DNA from: Photobacterium sanctipauli
GTDB taxonomy: Bacteria > Pseudomonadota > Gammaproteobacteria > Enterobacterales > Vibrionaceae
Reading direction: 5' to 3'
NCBI RefSeq assembly: GCF_003026495.1
Contig: NZ_PYMA01000018.1
Span: 46,966 to 110,965 of the forward strand
DNA: 64,000 nt
The notes under the pieces: generated by a model
The model's database searches: none
The model's input: the letters and a program-made list of their open reading frames with translations, nothing else
Told to the model about the DNA's origin: nothing
Made by a program: the position numbers and the translations under genes
In this document: one piece after another, positions 32,029 to 43,000 of the stretch
How positions within the stretch are numbered: the stretch's first letter is position 1
Layout: each line of letters starts with the position of its first letter

Positions 32029-34029
32029 ATGAAATGTCGATTCCGTTTCTCACTGATAGCTGCTGGCATGATGCTAGCAGCTTCAGCGCAAGCCCTAGAG
32101 GCTAAGTACTCATTAAGTGATTTGCCGCAACTTGCTCCTGAAAAACAGCATGCAACTGCTAGTAAACGTGTTGCGTCTCGATTCACACGTTCTCACTACA
32201 AGCAATTCTCACTTGATGATGAATTCTCAGCCAGTGTTTTTGATCGCTATATCGAAATGCTGGACTTCAATAAAAGCTTCCTTACCGCATCCGACGTTAA
32301 GCAGTTTGAAAAATGGGAAAACCAACTTGATGATCAACTCAAAAGAGGGGATACATCCGCTGCGTTTGATATTTTCAATACTTTGCTGAAACGTCGTTAT
32401 GACCGCTACCAATATGCCCTAACTCTGTTAGACAGAGAGATCAAGTTCGATACCAATGAAGAAATGGTATTGGATCGTTCTGAAATGGATTGGGCTAAAG
32501 ACCGCAACGAATTGAACGAGATTTGGCGCAAGCGCGTTAAATACGATGCGTTGAATCTGAAATTAGCGGGCAAAGAGTGGGACGATATCAATGAAACCTT
32601 GGGTAAGCGTTATAATAATGCTCTCAAGCGTTTGACCCAAACTCACAGTGAAGATGTATTCCAGATCTACATGAATGCCTTTGCTCGTGAAGTTGATCCC
32701 CATACCAGTTATTTGTCACCGCGTAACGCTGAACAATTCCAGTCAGAAATGAACCTGTCTTTGGAAGGTATCGGTGCTGTGCTACAAGTTGTTGATGACT
32801 ATACAGTTATCCGCTCACTTGTCGCAGGCGGCCCTGCTTCTGCTTCGAAGAAGCTTGCTGCTGGTGACCGCATTATTGGTGTTGCCCAAGATGGCAAAGA
32901 CACCGTTGATGTGATCGGTTGGCGCCTTGATGATGTTGTACAGCTCATCAAAGGGCCGAAGGGCAGTAAAGTTAAGCTACAGATCTTGCCGGAAGGGAAC
33001 AATAAGAAAAGTTACGACGTAACTATTGTTCGCGACAAGATCCGCCTTGAAGACCGTGCTGTTAAATCAGAGGTGAAGGCTAGCCAGGGTAAGAAAATTG
33101 GTGTAATTGAAATTCCAAGTTTCTATGTCGGCTTGTCTGAAGATACCAAGAAAGAGCTGGCCTCTTTGAACGACCAACAAGTTGACGGGGTTGTTATTGA
33201 CCTACGTAACAATGGTGGTGGTGCCTTGACTGAAGCGACCGCATTGACTGGTCTGTTCATTAACGGTGGACCTGTTGTGCAAGTGCGTGACAGCTATGGC
33301 CGAGTGAAAGTTAATGGCGACTCTGACGATCGTGTTTACTTCGACGGACCACTGACTGTATTGGTCAACCGTTACAGTGCTTCTGCATCCGAAATCTTTG
33401 CTGCCGCAATGCAAGACTACGGTCGTGCTGTCGTGATTGGTGAGCAATCATTTGGTAAAGGCACGGTACAGCAACACCGTTCGCTCAATCATATTTATGA
33501 TTTGTTCGACAAGCCTCTTGGTCATGTTCAGTACACTATCCAGAAATTCTATCGAATTAATGGTGGTAGTACCCAGAACCTTGGTGTTGTGCCAGACCTT
33601 GCTTTCCCAAGTGCAGTTGACCCGTCTGAAACCGGTGAAAGTGTCGAAGACAATGCATTGCCATGGGATAGCATCAAACCAGCTAGTTACCAAAGGTTGT
33701 ATAACTTCTCTTCTGTATTGCCGAGCTTGAAAACGAAACACGAAGCTCGCATCAGCAAAGATATGGAATTCGGTTTTATTCTTGCAGATATCGAGACATA
33801 TAAAGCTGAAAAAGATATCAATACGATTTCCCTGAACGAGAAAACACGTATTGCTGAGCAAGACAAAGATGATATCGATCGTCTAGCACGATTGAACCAG
33901 CGCCAGAAAGCAATGGGCAAAAAGCCATTTGCAACTTTGGATGATGTGCCAAAAGACTATGAAGCCCCCGATGCCTACCTAGATGAGGCATTGGCAATTA
34001 CGGCGGATTTGTCAAAAGCACAAAGCTAA
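32029..34029 (+). CDS. prc: Tail-specific periplasmic protease Prc (Tsp)
   Basis: A 666-aa periplasmic protease with signal peptide (about 1-23, 'SAQALEAKYS'), a helical N-terminal domain, a PDZ domain at about 235-320 and an S41 catalytic domain. The catalytic Ser452 ('NRYSASASEIF', second Ser), the Asp of 'MQDYGR' and Lys477 ('SFGKGTVQ') match Ser430/Asp441/Lys455 of E. coli. It trims unfolded or tagged proteins, including cell-wall enzymes. It lies 17 bases after proQ and has a strong terminator downstream. Confidence 0.96.
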   Translation: MKCRFRFSLIAAGMMLAASAQALEAKYSLSDLPQLAPEKQHATASKRVASRFTRSHYKQFSLDDEFSASVFDRYIEMLDFNKSFLTASDVKQFEKWENQLDDQLKRGDTSAAFDIFNTLLKRRYDRYQYALTLLDREIKFDTNEEMVLDRSEMDWAKDRNELNEIWRKRVKYDALNLKLAGKEWDDINETLGKRYNNALKRLTQTHSEDVFQIYMNAFAREVDPHTSYLSPRNAEQFQSEMNLSLEGIGAVLQVVDDYTVIRSLVAGGPASASKKLAAGDRIIGVAQDGKDTVDVIGWRLDDVVQLIKGPKGSKVKLQILPEGNNKKSYDVTIVRDKIRLEDRAVKSEVKASQGKKIGVIEIPSFYVGLSEDTKKELASLNDQQVDGVVIDLRNNGGGALTEATALTGLFINGGPVVQVRDSYGRVKVNGDSDDRVYFDGPLTVLVNRYSASASEIFAAAMQDYGRAVVIGEQSFGKGTVQQHRSLNHIYDLFDKPLGHVQYTIQKFYRINGGSTQNLGVVPDLAFPSAVDPSETGESVEDNALPWDSIKPASYQRLYNFSSVLPSLKTKHEARISKDMEFGFILADIETYKAEKDINTISLNEKTRIAEQDKDDIDRLARLNQRQKAMGKKPFATLDDVPKDYEAPDAYLDEALAITADLSKAQS

Positions 34030-34064
34030 AGACTGGATTAATAAGGTCTTAAGTTCAAAATCTC

Positions 34065-34094
34065 AAACGGCATCAGCAATGATGCCGTTTTTTT
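34065..34094 (+). terminator. Terminator of the proQ-prc unit
   Basis: AAACGGCATCA / TGATGCCGTTT eleven-base stem, GCAA loop, T-tract. Confidence 0.92.
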
Positions 34095-34221
34095 GTGCTT
34101 GTTTTGTATCAGTTGTGAGACTGTGAATTTAAATTATGTGATATTCATCAAATTTCGCATCAGCACCGAATGAAGACGACTAGGGTTAATGTAGGCGCTC
34201 GATTTTGCTGGGGGAAGTGCA

Positions 34222-34884
34222 ATGTTGAAATCAATCTTTTTATCTTTATCGTTATTTTTTGCTTCGTTTAGTGTGCAGGTACACGCTGAGGATCTGACTG
34301 AGTTTGATTACCCTTTATTACTCGGTGATTGGTATTGGTTTAGTAATACTGAGGAAGGGGTGAATAGCGAGGGAACAAGTTACCGCGCGATGAATATTAA
34401 ATTCAAGTCAAACTACCGCTTTATTATTCGCTTATTACAAGTGGATGGCAATGTTGAAGAGTGGGACGGTACTTACGATATCGATGAAACAACAGTCACA
34501 TTTTTATCCCACGGCCAACCAGAACAACAACACACTTATATGTTGAGTTATAACCAGTTTTTGCTAGACGGCGCTCGTTTCACCAAGCTTGCACCTGAAA
34601 ATCTACCAGGGAATTGGCGTTCATCACAAATTACTGGCCAAGATGTGGGTGACACGGTTTCTGAATTAGCGATTTCATTACGTCCTGACTTTTTATTTTC
34701 CGCAGAAGTTTCTGGTAAAGACGGTAAGAAGAAAGAGCATCGTGGCATTTATTTCATTGAAGACGATCGCATCGTTTTAATATATGAAGATGGTCAACAT
34801 GACAGCCAGTTTTTATTAGGTAGCGATACCCTAACATTATCGAATAAGCAGTTTGGTATGGAAGCTATTATGCGAAGAGAATAG
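34222..34884 (+). CDS. Exported beta-rich protein of unknown function
   Basis: A 220-aa protein with a clear signal peptide (about 1-22, 'FSVQVHAED'). The mature part has two similar halves. Each begins with a Trp-containing 'GDWYWFS' or 'GNWRSS' element and continues as alternating strands ('EEWDGTYDIDETTVTFL', 'EHRGIYFIEDDRIVLIY'), suggesting a duplicated lipocalin-like half-barrel. There is no lipobox. I do not recognise a named family. Its own promoter region lies after the prc terminator, and it converges with pncB. Confidence 0.6.
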   Translation: MLKSIFLSLSLFFASFSVQVHAEDLTEFDYPLLLGDWYWFSNTEEGVNSEGTSYRAMNIKFKSNYRFIIRLLQVDGNVEEWDGTYDIDETTVTFLSHGQPEQQHTYMLSYNQFLLDGARFTKLAPENLPGNWRSSQITGQDVGDTVSELAISLRPDFLFSAEVSGKDGKKKEHRGIYFIEDDRIVLIYEDGQHDSQFLLGSDTLTLSNKQFGMEAIMRRE

Positions 34885-34931
34885 GGGACATTGCTTCCTC
34901 TATAGTAAGAGCGTTAGAAAAATCGGGTGTA

Positions 34932-34962
34932 AAAAAGGCTTGTTATAAACAAGCCTTTTTTA
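34932..34962. terminator. Bidirectional terminator before pncB 3' end
   Basis: AAAAAGGCTTG / CAAGCCTTTTT stem with T-tracts on both strands between convergent genes. Confidence 0.9.
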
Positions 34963-35025
34963 TTAGAGAGCTTTTTCTCGTTAACCTTTTCAGCTAACTT
35001 TTGATTAGCTATTTACCGCCTTTGA

Positions 35026-36243
35026 CTAACTAACCAGGTTGAATGCTTGACGCAGCTGGCTCAGGTAGCCTTCATCTCGGCAAATACTTTTACCTGGCTC
35101 GTCGGAGATTTTTGCAACCGGGCGGCCTTCACATTCCGTTAGTTTGATCACGACGTTCAAGGTTTTCACATCCGGTAGATCGCAAGTTAGCTGGGTACCG
35201 ATACCAAAACTTGTGTTGATGCGATGGGCAAAGTGCTTATAAATAGTCAGCGCCTTGTCGAGCGTTAGGCTATCAGAGAAAACCAGCAGTTTTGTTTTCG
35301 GGTCAATGCCTAAAGACTCGTAGTGGGCGATGGCTTTTTCACCCCAAGCAATCGGATCACCACTGTCGTGGCGCAGACCGATGAATCGTTCAGATAAACG
35401 TAAATCAAAGTCGCGAAGGAAGGCATCCATGTTGATGCAATCTGTCAGCGCGATGCCAAGCGTATCTGGGTATTCTTGCAGCCAGCGGTTCAGGGCAAGT
35501 TGCTGAGAGTCGGCTAATTCACCTGAAAGTTGCTGGTGTGCCTGAAACCACTCGTGTGCTTGCGTGCCGACAGGGGTCAACTGGCGAGTTTGGGCAAGGT
35601 GGTAGTTTGACGTCCCTTTAAACTCTGGCATGTTGTCTTTCAGGTAGCCGACAACATGGTGGTGTACTTCTTTAGAGAAGCGGCGACGTGAGCCAAAATC
35701 AACCAAAGAGAATTCGCTAAGGTCGGTACCTTCGGCTTTGCGGTAGAAATCTGCAAGCTTAAGCTTCAACTGTTCTATCGCTTGTTCCGGTGTCGCTTCT
35801 GGGTAGCACTGCGCCGAGCGCACTTCACAAATGATTGCTAGCAGTGGCACTTCCCACAGAATGATGTCAATCCATTTGCCTTTGATCTTAATCGCGAGTT
35901 GATCGCCTGACGTATCAACTTGTACTTGCTCGCTTTTGAGCTTGAAAGACTTCAAGTATTCAAGGAAATCAGATTGGAAAAAGCTCAATGTCGATAGGTA
36001 AGCAATTTCTTCTGTGGTGAAAGATAGGCCACCAAGGCGATTAATATGCTCTTGGATCTGTGCGCCATAGGGGCGGAGATCTTCCTGGCTTCGGCAGTGG
36101 AATTCCGCAACCGCTTCAATATTTGGATATTGATGGTAAATTGCCTGCTGCATGTGGAGCTTATATGCATCAGTATCAAGCAGGGAGTCGATAATCCCAA
36201 TGTGTCCAGAATGAGTCATAGCTGTGTGAGTGTTTTTTTGCAA
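35026..36243 (-). CDS. pncB: Nicotinate phosphoribosyltransferase PncB
   Basis: A 405-aa enzyme converting nicotinate and PRPP to nicotinate mononucleotide in NAD salvage. Family blocks include 'LLDTDAYKLHMQQA', 'LVDFGSRRRFS', 'TPVGTQAHEW' with the phospho-His region just before it ('NYHLAQTRQ'), and 'LRHDSGDPIAWGEKA'. The extra eight residues before a second Met (36219) make the exact start uncertain. It is divergent from pepN, the same neighbour as in E. coli. Confidence 0.95.
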   Translation of the reverse strand: MQKNTHTAMTHSGHIGIIDSLLDTDAYKLHMQQAIYHQYPNIEAVAEFHCRSQEDLRPYGAQIQEHINRLGGLSFTTEEIAYLSTLSFFQSDFLEYLKSFKLKSEQVQVDTSGDQLAIKIKGKWIDIILWEVPLLAIICEVRSAQCYPEATPEQAIEQLKLKLADFYRKAEGTDLSEFSLVDFGSRRRFSKEVHHHVVGYLKDNMPEFKGTSNYHLAQTRQLTPVGTQAHEWFQAHQQLSGELADSQQLALNRWLQEYPDTLGIALTDCINMDAFLRDFDLRLSERFIGLRHDSGDPIAWGEKAIAHYESLGIDPKTKLLVFSDSLTLDKALTIYKHFAHRINTSFGIGTQLTCDLPDVKTLNVVIKLTECEGRPVAKISDEPGKSICRDEGYLSQLRQAFNLVS

Positions 36244-36679
36244 TCCGAGGATTTTACCTTATTTTGAACCGATAGTGGGTCAAAATGAGTCAAATTGATG
36301 ATTTTTTTAGGGGCGTAACAATACGATCAAACCTCTCAGACAACAAGCAAGATGTAACAGTTTTTGTCTATTTGATGCTTCTATCATCAATTTTACTTCT
36401 ACTCTTTAATTATAATCGCTATAGATAAAGGCATCACGGCGCGGGGGGGAGGCTAATAGCCTTTGCCTTTTTGTGGGAATGTGTTTAAACCCTCGACAGA
36501 GTGTCTTGGTTCTAACCCTTTTGCTAGTCTGATTTAAAGTAAATGGTTATTTAGATTGGTATTTATCGCTAAAAGTCAGTCTAGTTCTTGTCACAATCAT
36601 TCAAACGCAGAATAATGGGATTAACCGCATAGTCGCTATCATCGCTAATCATAAATGCGGAAACATATAAGGAATTAAC
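36244..36679. other. Divergent promoter region pncB-pepN
   Basis: 436 bases without a gene. A GGCGCGGGGGGGAGGC run at 36438-36453 interrupts otherwise A/T-rich DNA. A pepN ribosome site (ATAAGGA) is at the right end. No clear NrtR or Fur site was recognised. Confidence 0.45.
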
Positions 36680-39304
36680 ATGGCCGAACAACCAACAACG
36701 ACACAGCCGACGGCAAAATACCGTGCTGATTATTTGTCTCCTGATTATACCATCACCGATATTTCCCTTGAGTTTGACCTACACGATACTGAAACCAAAG
36801 TGGTCGCAGTCAATAAGGTGCAACGTCTTTCAACTGAAGGAGCACCTCTTGTGCTCGATGGCGACAGCCTAAAGCTGGTAAGGGTAGAAGTTGATGGTCA
36901 AAGTTGGACTGACTTTAGCGAGGGGGAGTCTAGCCTTACAATCAACAACTTACCAGAGCAGTGTGAGTTATTGATTGAAACGGAAATTAACCCTGAAGCG
37001 AATACCTTGCTGGAAGGCTTGTACAAGTCGGGTGGTGCATACTGCACACAGTGTGAAGCCGAGGGTTTCCGCCGCATTACTTTTTATTTGGATCGCCCTG
37101 ATGTATTGGCGCGCTTTACCACGAAAGTTATTGCAGACAAAACGCAGTATCCATTCTTGCTCAGTAACGGTAACCGTGTGGATGCCGGTGAACTTGAAAA
37201 TGGTCGACACTGGGTACAATGGCAAGACCCATTCCCTAAACCGAGTTACTTGTTTGCACTTGTGGCCGGTGACTTTGATGTGCTTCGTGATAAGTACACC
37301 ACAGTCAGTGGTCGTGAAGTTGAGCTGGAAATTTTTGTCGATAAGGGCAACCTCGACCGCGCCGACTACGCGATGACATCTCTGATTAACTCAATGAAAT
37401 GGGATGAAGAGCGCTTTGGCCTAGAATACGATCTTGATATCTATATGATTGTTGCGGTTGATTTCTTCAACATGGGCGCGATGGAGAACAAGGGCTTGAA
37501 TGTCTTCAACTCCAAGTTTGTTCTGGCCAACCCAAGCACTGCGACAGATACTGATTACCAAGGTATCGAAGCGGTGATCGGCCATGAATACTTCCATAAC
37601 TGGACAGGTAACCGCGTGACATGCCGCGATTGGTTCCAGCTGAGCCTTAAAGAAGGTTTGACTGTTTTCCGTGATCAAGAGTTTTCATCAGATCTAGGTT
37701 CGCGTCCGGTCAATCGCATTAATAATGTTCGCATCATGCGTGGCCCGCAGTTTGCTGAAGACCGAGGCCCGATGTCTCATCCTATTCGTCCTGAAAAAGT
37801 GATTGAGATGAATAACTTCTATACCTTGACCGTCTATGAGAAGGGCAGTGAAGTGATTCGTATGATGCACACTTTGCTGGGTGAGGAAAACTTCCAGTCA
37901 GGCATGAAGTTGTACTTTGAGCGTCATGATGGCACGGCGGCAACGTGTGATGATTTTGTCCAGGCAATGGAAGATGCTTCAGGTATTAGCCTTGAACGTT
38001 TCCGCCGTTGGTACAGCCAGTCGGGCACACCTGTCGTGAAGGTTGATACTGAATATCTACCAGAACAAAAGCGTTACCGTGTCACTATCAAGCAACACAC
38101 GCCAGAAACCGCGGGCCAGAAAGAGAAGCTTCCACTGCATATTCCGTTTGATATTGAGCTGTATAACAAGCAGGGTGAAGTTATTTCGTTACAATGTAAC
38201 GGAAAGCCGGTGCACCATGTGCTTGATATTACAGAAGCAGAGCAAGTTTTTGAGTTTGAAAATGTTGTTGAGCAACCAATCATCTCGATGCTGCGCGAAT
38301 TCTCTGCGCCGGTTATTTTGGAATACGATTACTCTGACGAAGAGCTCGTGTTCTTGATGGTCAATGCACGTAATGAGTTTGCGCGTTGGGATGCGGGGCA
38401 AATTCTGTTGGCGAAGTACATCAAGCTGAATGTTTCCCGCCTACAACAGGGCGAAGGTTTTGAATTGCCATCGTCAGTGGTTGATGCTTTCCGTGGTGTG
38501 CTGCTTGATGAGAACTTAGACCCGGCCTTTATTGCTGAGATGTTGACCCTACCAAGTGAAAACGAGATTGCAGGTTGGTATAAGACGGTTGATGTCGATG
38601 CCATCCACACGGTTGTGGGTGAATTGGAATCTGTATTTGCGAATGAAATGGCTGATGAGTTTAGTGCGATTTATCACACCTTAACGCAAGACAGCTACAC
38701 CATTGAGCATGCTGCAATGGCAAAACGTTCGTTGCGTAATACTTGTTTGGCTTACCTTGCTAATACTGAGCAAGGTAATGAGTTGGCAAGCAAGCAATAC
38801 ACTGACTCTGACAACATGACCGATACCATGGCGGCAATGGCTGCAGCCAACAGTGCAGAACTGTCTTGCCGTGAAAACCAGATGAGCGACTTTAGCGAAA
38901 AGTGGACTCATGATGGTTTGGTGATGGATAAGTGGTTTATGTTGCAGGGCAAGAATCCAGCAGACAATGCGCTGGAAAATGTACGCGCGACGATGAGCCA
39001 TGCGGCGTTCGATATCAAGAACCCGAACCGTACTCGTAGTTTGGTTGCGAGCTTCTGTGCTAACAACCCGGTTCACTTCCATGCGAAAGATGGGTCGGGG
39101 TATGCGTTTTTAACTGAGATCCTGACTGTGCTAAACAGCAGCAACCCTCAGGTGGCATCACGCCTTATCGAACCATTCTTGAAATATCGTCAGTACGATG
39201 AACAGCGTCAGTCATTGATGCGAGCTGAGTTAGAAAAACTGGCTGCATTGGATAACTTGGCCAAAGACTTATTCGAGAAAATTCAGAAGGCACTTGAATT
39301 GTAA
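36680..39304 (+). CDS. pepN: Aminopeptidase N
   Basis: An 874-aa M1 zinc metallopeptidase (E. coli PepN 870 aa). It has the substrate-anchoring 'GAMEN' motif, zinc site 'HEYFHNW' (His302, Glu303, His306) with the distal Glu in 'LKEGLTVF', and 'TVYEKGSEV' supplying the transition-state Tyr. An N-terminal beta domain and a large helical C-terminal domain flank the catalytic domain. It is the major cytoplasmic aminopeptidase in ATP-dependent protein turnover. Monocistronic, with a hairpin terminator downstream. Confidence 0.97.
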   Translation: MAEQPTTTQPTAKYRADYLSPDYTITDISLEFDLHDTETKVVAVNKVQRLSTEGAPLVLDGDSLKLVRVEVDGQSWTDFSEGESSLTINNLPEQCELLIETEINPEANTLLEGLYKSGGAYCTQCEAEGFRRITFYLDRPDVLARFTTKVIADKTQYPFLLSNGNRVDAGELENGRHWVQWQDPFPKPSYLFALVAGDFDVLRDKYTTVSGREVELEIFVDKGNLDRADYAMTSLINSMKWDEERFGLEYDLDIYMIVAVDFFNMGAMENKGLNVFNSKFVLANPSTATDTDYQGIEAVIGHEYFHNWTGNRVTCRDWFQLSLKEGLTVFRDQEFSSDLGSRPVNRINNVRIMRGPQFAEDRGPMSHPIRPEKVIEMNNFYTLTVYEKGSEVIRMMHTLLGEENFQSGMKLYFERHDGTAATCDDFVQAMEDASGISLERFRRWYSQSGTPVVKVDTEYLPEQKRYRVTIKQHTPETAGQKEKLPLHIPFDIELYNKQGEVISLQCNGKPVHHVLDITEAEQVFEFENVVEQPIISMLREFSAPVILEYDYSDEELVFLMVNARNEFARWDAGQILLAKYIKLNVSRLQQGEGFELPSSVVDAFRGVLLDENLDPAFIAEMLTLPSENEIAGWYKTVDVDAIHTVVGELESVFANEMADEFSAIYHTLTQDSYTIEHAAMAKRSLRNTCLAYLANTEQGNELASKQYTDSDNMTDTMAAMAAANSAELSCRENQMSDFSEKWTHDGLVMDKWFMLQGKNPADNALENVRATMSHAAFDIKNPNRTRSLVASFCANNPVHFHAKDGSGYAFLTEILTVLNSSNPQVASRLIEPFLKYRQYDEQRQSLMRAELEKLAALDNLAKDLFEKIQKALEL

Positions 39305-39333
39305 TCTGTCGTTACGCGATTGATTCTTTCTTT

Positions 39334-39366
39334 GAGGGCAGGCATATTGTCTGCCCTCATTCTATT
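39334..39366 (+). terminator. Terminator of pepN
   Basis: GAGGGCAG / CTGCCCTC stem with a nine-base loop, then ATTCTATTT. Confidence 0.7.
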
Positions 39367-39401
39367 TCTATATTGTTGCGATCGTTTCTATTTTATTTCC
39401 T

Positions 39402-39623
39402 ATGAAGTCATTTACTTTTTCTGCCTATATCTCTTACAACGACTTTTTGAACCATTACTCTGGTGTAGCAGCTACCGTGGTTGTTCGCACGGACAATGGT
39501 CTAAAATTGCAACTGCCTGCGTCACGCTTTCGGCCTTTCCTTACCCAAATAGGGGTAAAAGGTCGCTTTCGAGTGACGGTAAACCAAGACAATCGTCTTC
39601 AGGGGATCGAGCAAATTGCGTAA
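39402..39623 (+). CDS. DUF2835 family protein
   Basis: A 73-aa protein matching DUF2835: 'FTFSAYISYNDFLNHYSGVA', 'LQLPASRFRPFLTQIGVKG' and 'FRVTVNQDNRLQGIEQI'. It is a small beta-sandwich-like cytoplasmic protein found in marine gammaproteobacteria, with no known role. It lies between pepN and gdh and is followed by a perfect 20-bp palindrome. Confidence 0.82.
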   Translation: MKSFTFSAYISYNDFLNHYSGVAATVVVRTDNGLKLQLPASRFRPFLTQIGVKGRFRVTVNQDNRLQGIEQIA

Positions 39624-40037
39624 AGTCAGCATTGCATTTTGTTAACAAAATGCTTGGTGGTGTGATGGGGCTCATAGAATTGAACCCAGAATGTTATACC
39701 CGTTCGCACTAAAGCTGATTACTTTTCTACTCATTTGGTATTAGAAAAAATAACCTTAAAATTAATAGGTTATACCAGTCGTACCAAGAGGGTTATCAAG
39801 TTGATGCTAAATTCGTCAAACTCAGATAATCCGACCAGCCAAAATCTTTACCTTAGTCACATATTCGATTTTTTCCTAGTCGACCAGTGATATTAACGTA
39901 ACCTATCCGCAACAAAACACCCTACAATAGCAGTCGCAACTGGAAAGAATCTTATTGGTAAAATTGCCTGAAATTACCTATAGGATTTTTATAAAACTCT
40001 ATACTTGATTGATAAAATATAACGATGGAGCATTGCT
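39624..40037. other. Intergenic region before gdh, with a 20-bp perfect palindrome
   Basis: GCATTTTGTTAACAAAATGC at 39634-39653 is self-complementary and starts 11 bases after the DUF2835 stop; no T-tract follows. The rest (about 39720-40020) is A/T-rich and probably holds the gdh promoter. No gene is seen. Confidence 0.5.
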
Positions 40038-43000
40038 ATGACCGCACCTGACCCTATAGTGCCGGTACTGCTTGAGAAAGTGTATGGCTTAATCCAGGAT
40101 AAGATTGAGTCTCCTCAGCAGCCATTAGTAGAAGTGTTTGCTCAGCGATTGTTAGGACAACTTGCAGATGATGATCTGCTTCAACGGAATGAATCTGACC
40201 TTTACGGTGCTGTACTGAGTCTATGGCATCACCTTGCACAAAATAAATCGGATCAAATATCTGTTCGGGTATATAACCCGACGTTGAGTCGATACGGCTG
40301 GCAGTCAACACACACTGTTGTTGAGATTGTGACACCAGATCGACCGTTTCTTGTTGATTCGGTACGAATGACGTTGACGCGTTTGGGTATTACTAGCCAC
40401 TTGATGCTAAACGGCCCGTATTACTTCAAGCGTGATGAGAAAGGCACCATTACCGAAGCCTGCGGTAAAGACGGTGAACTGCAAACCTTATTCCACATTG
40501 AGGTTGATAGACTCAATAAAAAAGATGAGCTTGAAGCATTAAAACAAGAACTCGAACAAGTGCTTCAGGATATCGATCTCGTGGTTAACGACTGGCAACC
40601 GATGCAGGAAAAAATGCAGTCGATTGTCGAAGATCTGAAAAAAGCAGATTTACCGGTTAATAAAGAGCACCGCGAAGAAGCCATTGCCTTCCTTGATTGG
40701 GTTACTCACCATAACTTTACGTTCATGGGCTATCACCAGTACGACTTAATTCCTATTGAAGGGGATTACGAACTGCGTCCATGTGATGACAAAGGGTATG
40801 GCTTATTGAGCAAAGATACGCTCAAAACTATTCGTTTGTCCCAGTTGCCTGAGTCTGCACGCATTGAAGCGCGCAAACCAGAGTTACTGATTCTAACTAA
40901 GAGTAACAGCAAATCGAAGATCCACCGTCCTGCATATACTGATTACATTGGTATCAAGCGTTTTGATAAAGACGGTAATGTGATTGGTGAACACCGCTTT
41001 ACCGGTTTGTATGCTTCGACAGCGTATCACCAGACAGCCATGAACATCCCGCTGATCAGTAACAAAGTGTCCCGTATTCTTGAAGATAGCCGTTACCCAT
41101 CAGGATCTCATTCATGGAAGGCGCTAAACAACCTACTGGAAACTTACCCACGCGATGAGTTGATCCAAGCAACTGAGAAAGAAATGTTGGATGTGGGCTG
41201 CGGTGTAGTACAAATGCAAGATCGTGATCTTCTGCGTTTGTTTGTGCGTCGTGATCCTTTCGGCCGCTTCTTCTCTTGTATGGTGTACGTAACCAAGGAA
41301 CGTTATAACACTGAGCTACGAAGCAAAACACAAGAAATCTTGAAAGAGTACTTCGGATCAGCTGAGACGGTTGAATTCACGACTTTCTTCTCGGAAAGTC
41401 CGCTAGCGAGGACGCATTATATCGTGCGTGTAGATAACAATAACTTCGATGTTGATGTTAAGGCGGTAGAGCATAACTTGGTTGAAGCGGCTTCATCATG
41501 GGAAGATCGCCTAAGCGGTGCGTTAGCGGCAAACTTTGGTGAAAGCAAAGGTACCTTGTTAGCCAAGAATTACGCCCGTGCTTTCCCGCGTTCTTATAAA
41601 GAACAGATGCTATCAGGCTCGGCAGTGGCTGATATCGAACAACTTGAAAGCCTAAGCGAAGATAACAAGCTGGGTATGTTGTTCTACCGACCACAAGAAG
41701 AAGCGTCAGATTCGCGTTTCGTGAAACTTAAACTATTCCACCGCGATGAGCCTATTCACCTATCAGATGTCATGCCAATGCTGGAAAACCTTGGCTTGCG
41801 TGTGATCGGAGAGTCGCCGTACCAGATCGTGACGGCAAGTGGCACTGTCTATTGGATCCTTGATTTTGCGATGCTTCATAATGCCTGTACGGGTATTGAT
41901 TTGAGTGAAGCTCGTGATCGATTCCAGGAAGCCTTTTCTGCTATTTGGCATGGCGAGATTGAAAGTGATGGTTTCAACCGCTTGGTGCTTTGTGCCGGGC
42001 TAACGGGTAGGGAGATCACTATCCTTCGTAGCTTTGCGCGCTATATGCGCCAAGTTGGCTTCCCGTTTAGTCAGCACTATATCGAAGAGACGCTAGGTAG
42101 CCACAGTGATCTTGCTCGTGATTTGGTGAAGCTATTTAGCCTGCGTTTTGACCCTGCGGCCAAGCACAGTGAGAAAGCAGAGCAAGATCTGATTGCTAAG
42201 TTGAATGCGAAGCTTGAGCATGTAGAAAGCCTAGATGATGATCGAATCATCCGTCGTTATATGGAGATGATCCTAGCGACGCAGCGTACTAACTACTACC
42301 AGCTGGATGATAATGGACAGCCAAAACCTTGGTTGTCGTTAAAACTTCGTCCTTCTGAGATCCCGGAAATTCCAGCACCAGTGCCATTCTTCGAGATCTT
42401 CGTTTATGCGCCAGATATCGAAGGTGTTCACCTGCGTGGTGGTAAAGTTGCTCGTGGTGGTCTGCGTTGGTCGGATCGCCAAGAAGATTTCCGAACTGAA
42501 ATCCTCGGCCTTGTGAAAGCGCAGCAAGTGAAGAACACCGTTATCGTTCCTGTGGGGGCGAAAGGTGGCTTTGTTTGTAAACGTCAGCCTCAGCTTTCAA
42601 CCCGTGAAGAGATTTGGGCTGAAGGGCAGCGTTGCTACAAGCGCTTTATTCGTGCCTTGCTTGATGTGACTGATAACATTGTTGATGGCGAACTACTGCC
42701 ACCAGCCCATGTTGTGCGTCATGATGAAGATGACCCATATTTGGTTGTAGCAGCCGATAAAGGAACGGCAACATTCTCAGATTTAGCCAACTCAGTATCA
42801 GAAGATTATAACTTCTGGCTGGGTGATGCTTTTGCTTCAGGTGGTTCGAATGGTTATGACCACAAGCAAATGGGCATTACCGCCAAAGGTGGTTGGGAAT
42901 CGGTTAAACGCCATTTCCGTGAACTAGGTGTGAATTGCCAAACAACCGACTTCACCTGTGCCGGTATTGGTGACATGGCGGGTGACGTATTTGGTAATGG

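Noticed and set aside
39740..39810. Second, partial copy of the MITE-like element (GGTTATACCAGTCGTACCA)
   Set aside because: Only a short TTATACCA match to the terminal repeat; no partner repeat found nearby.
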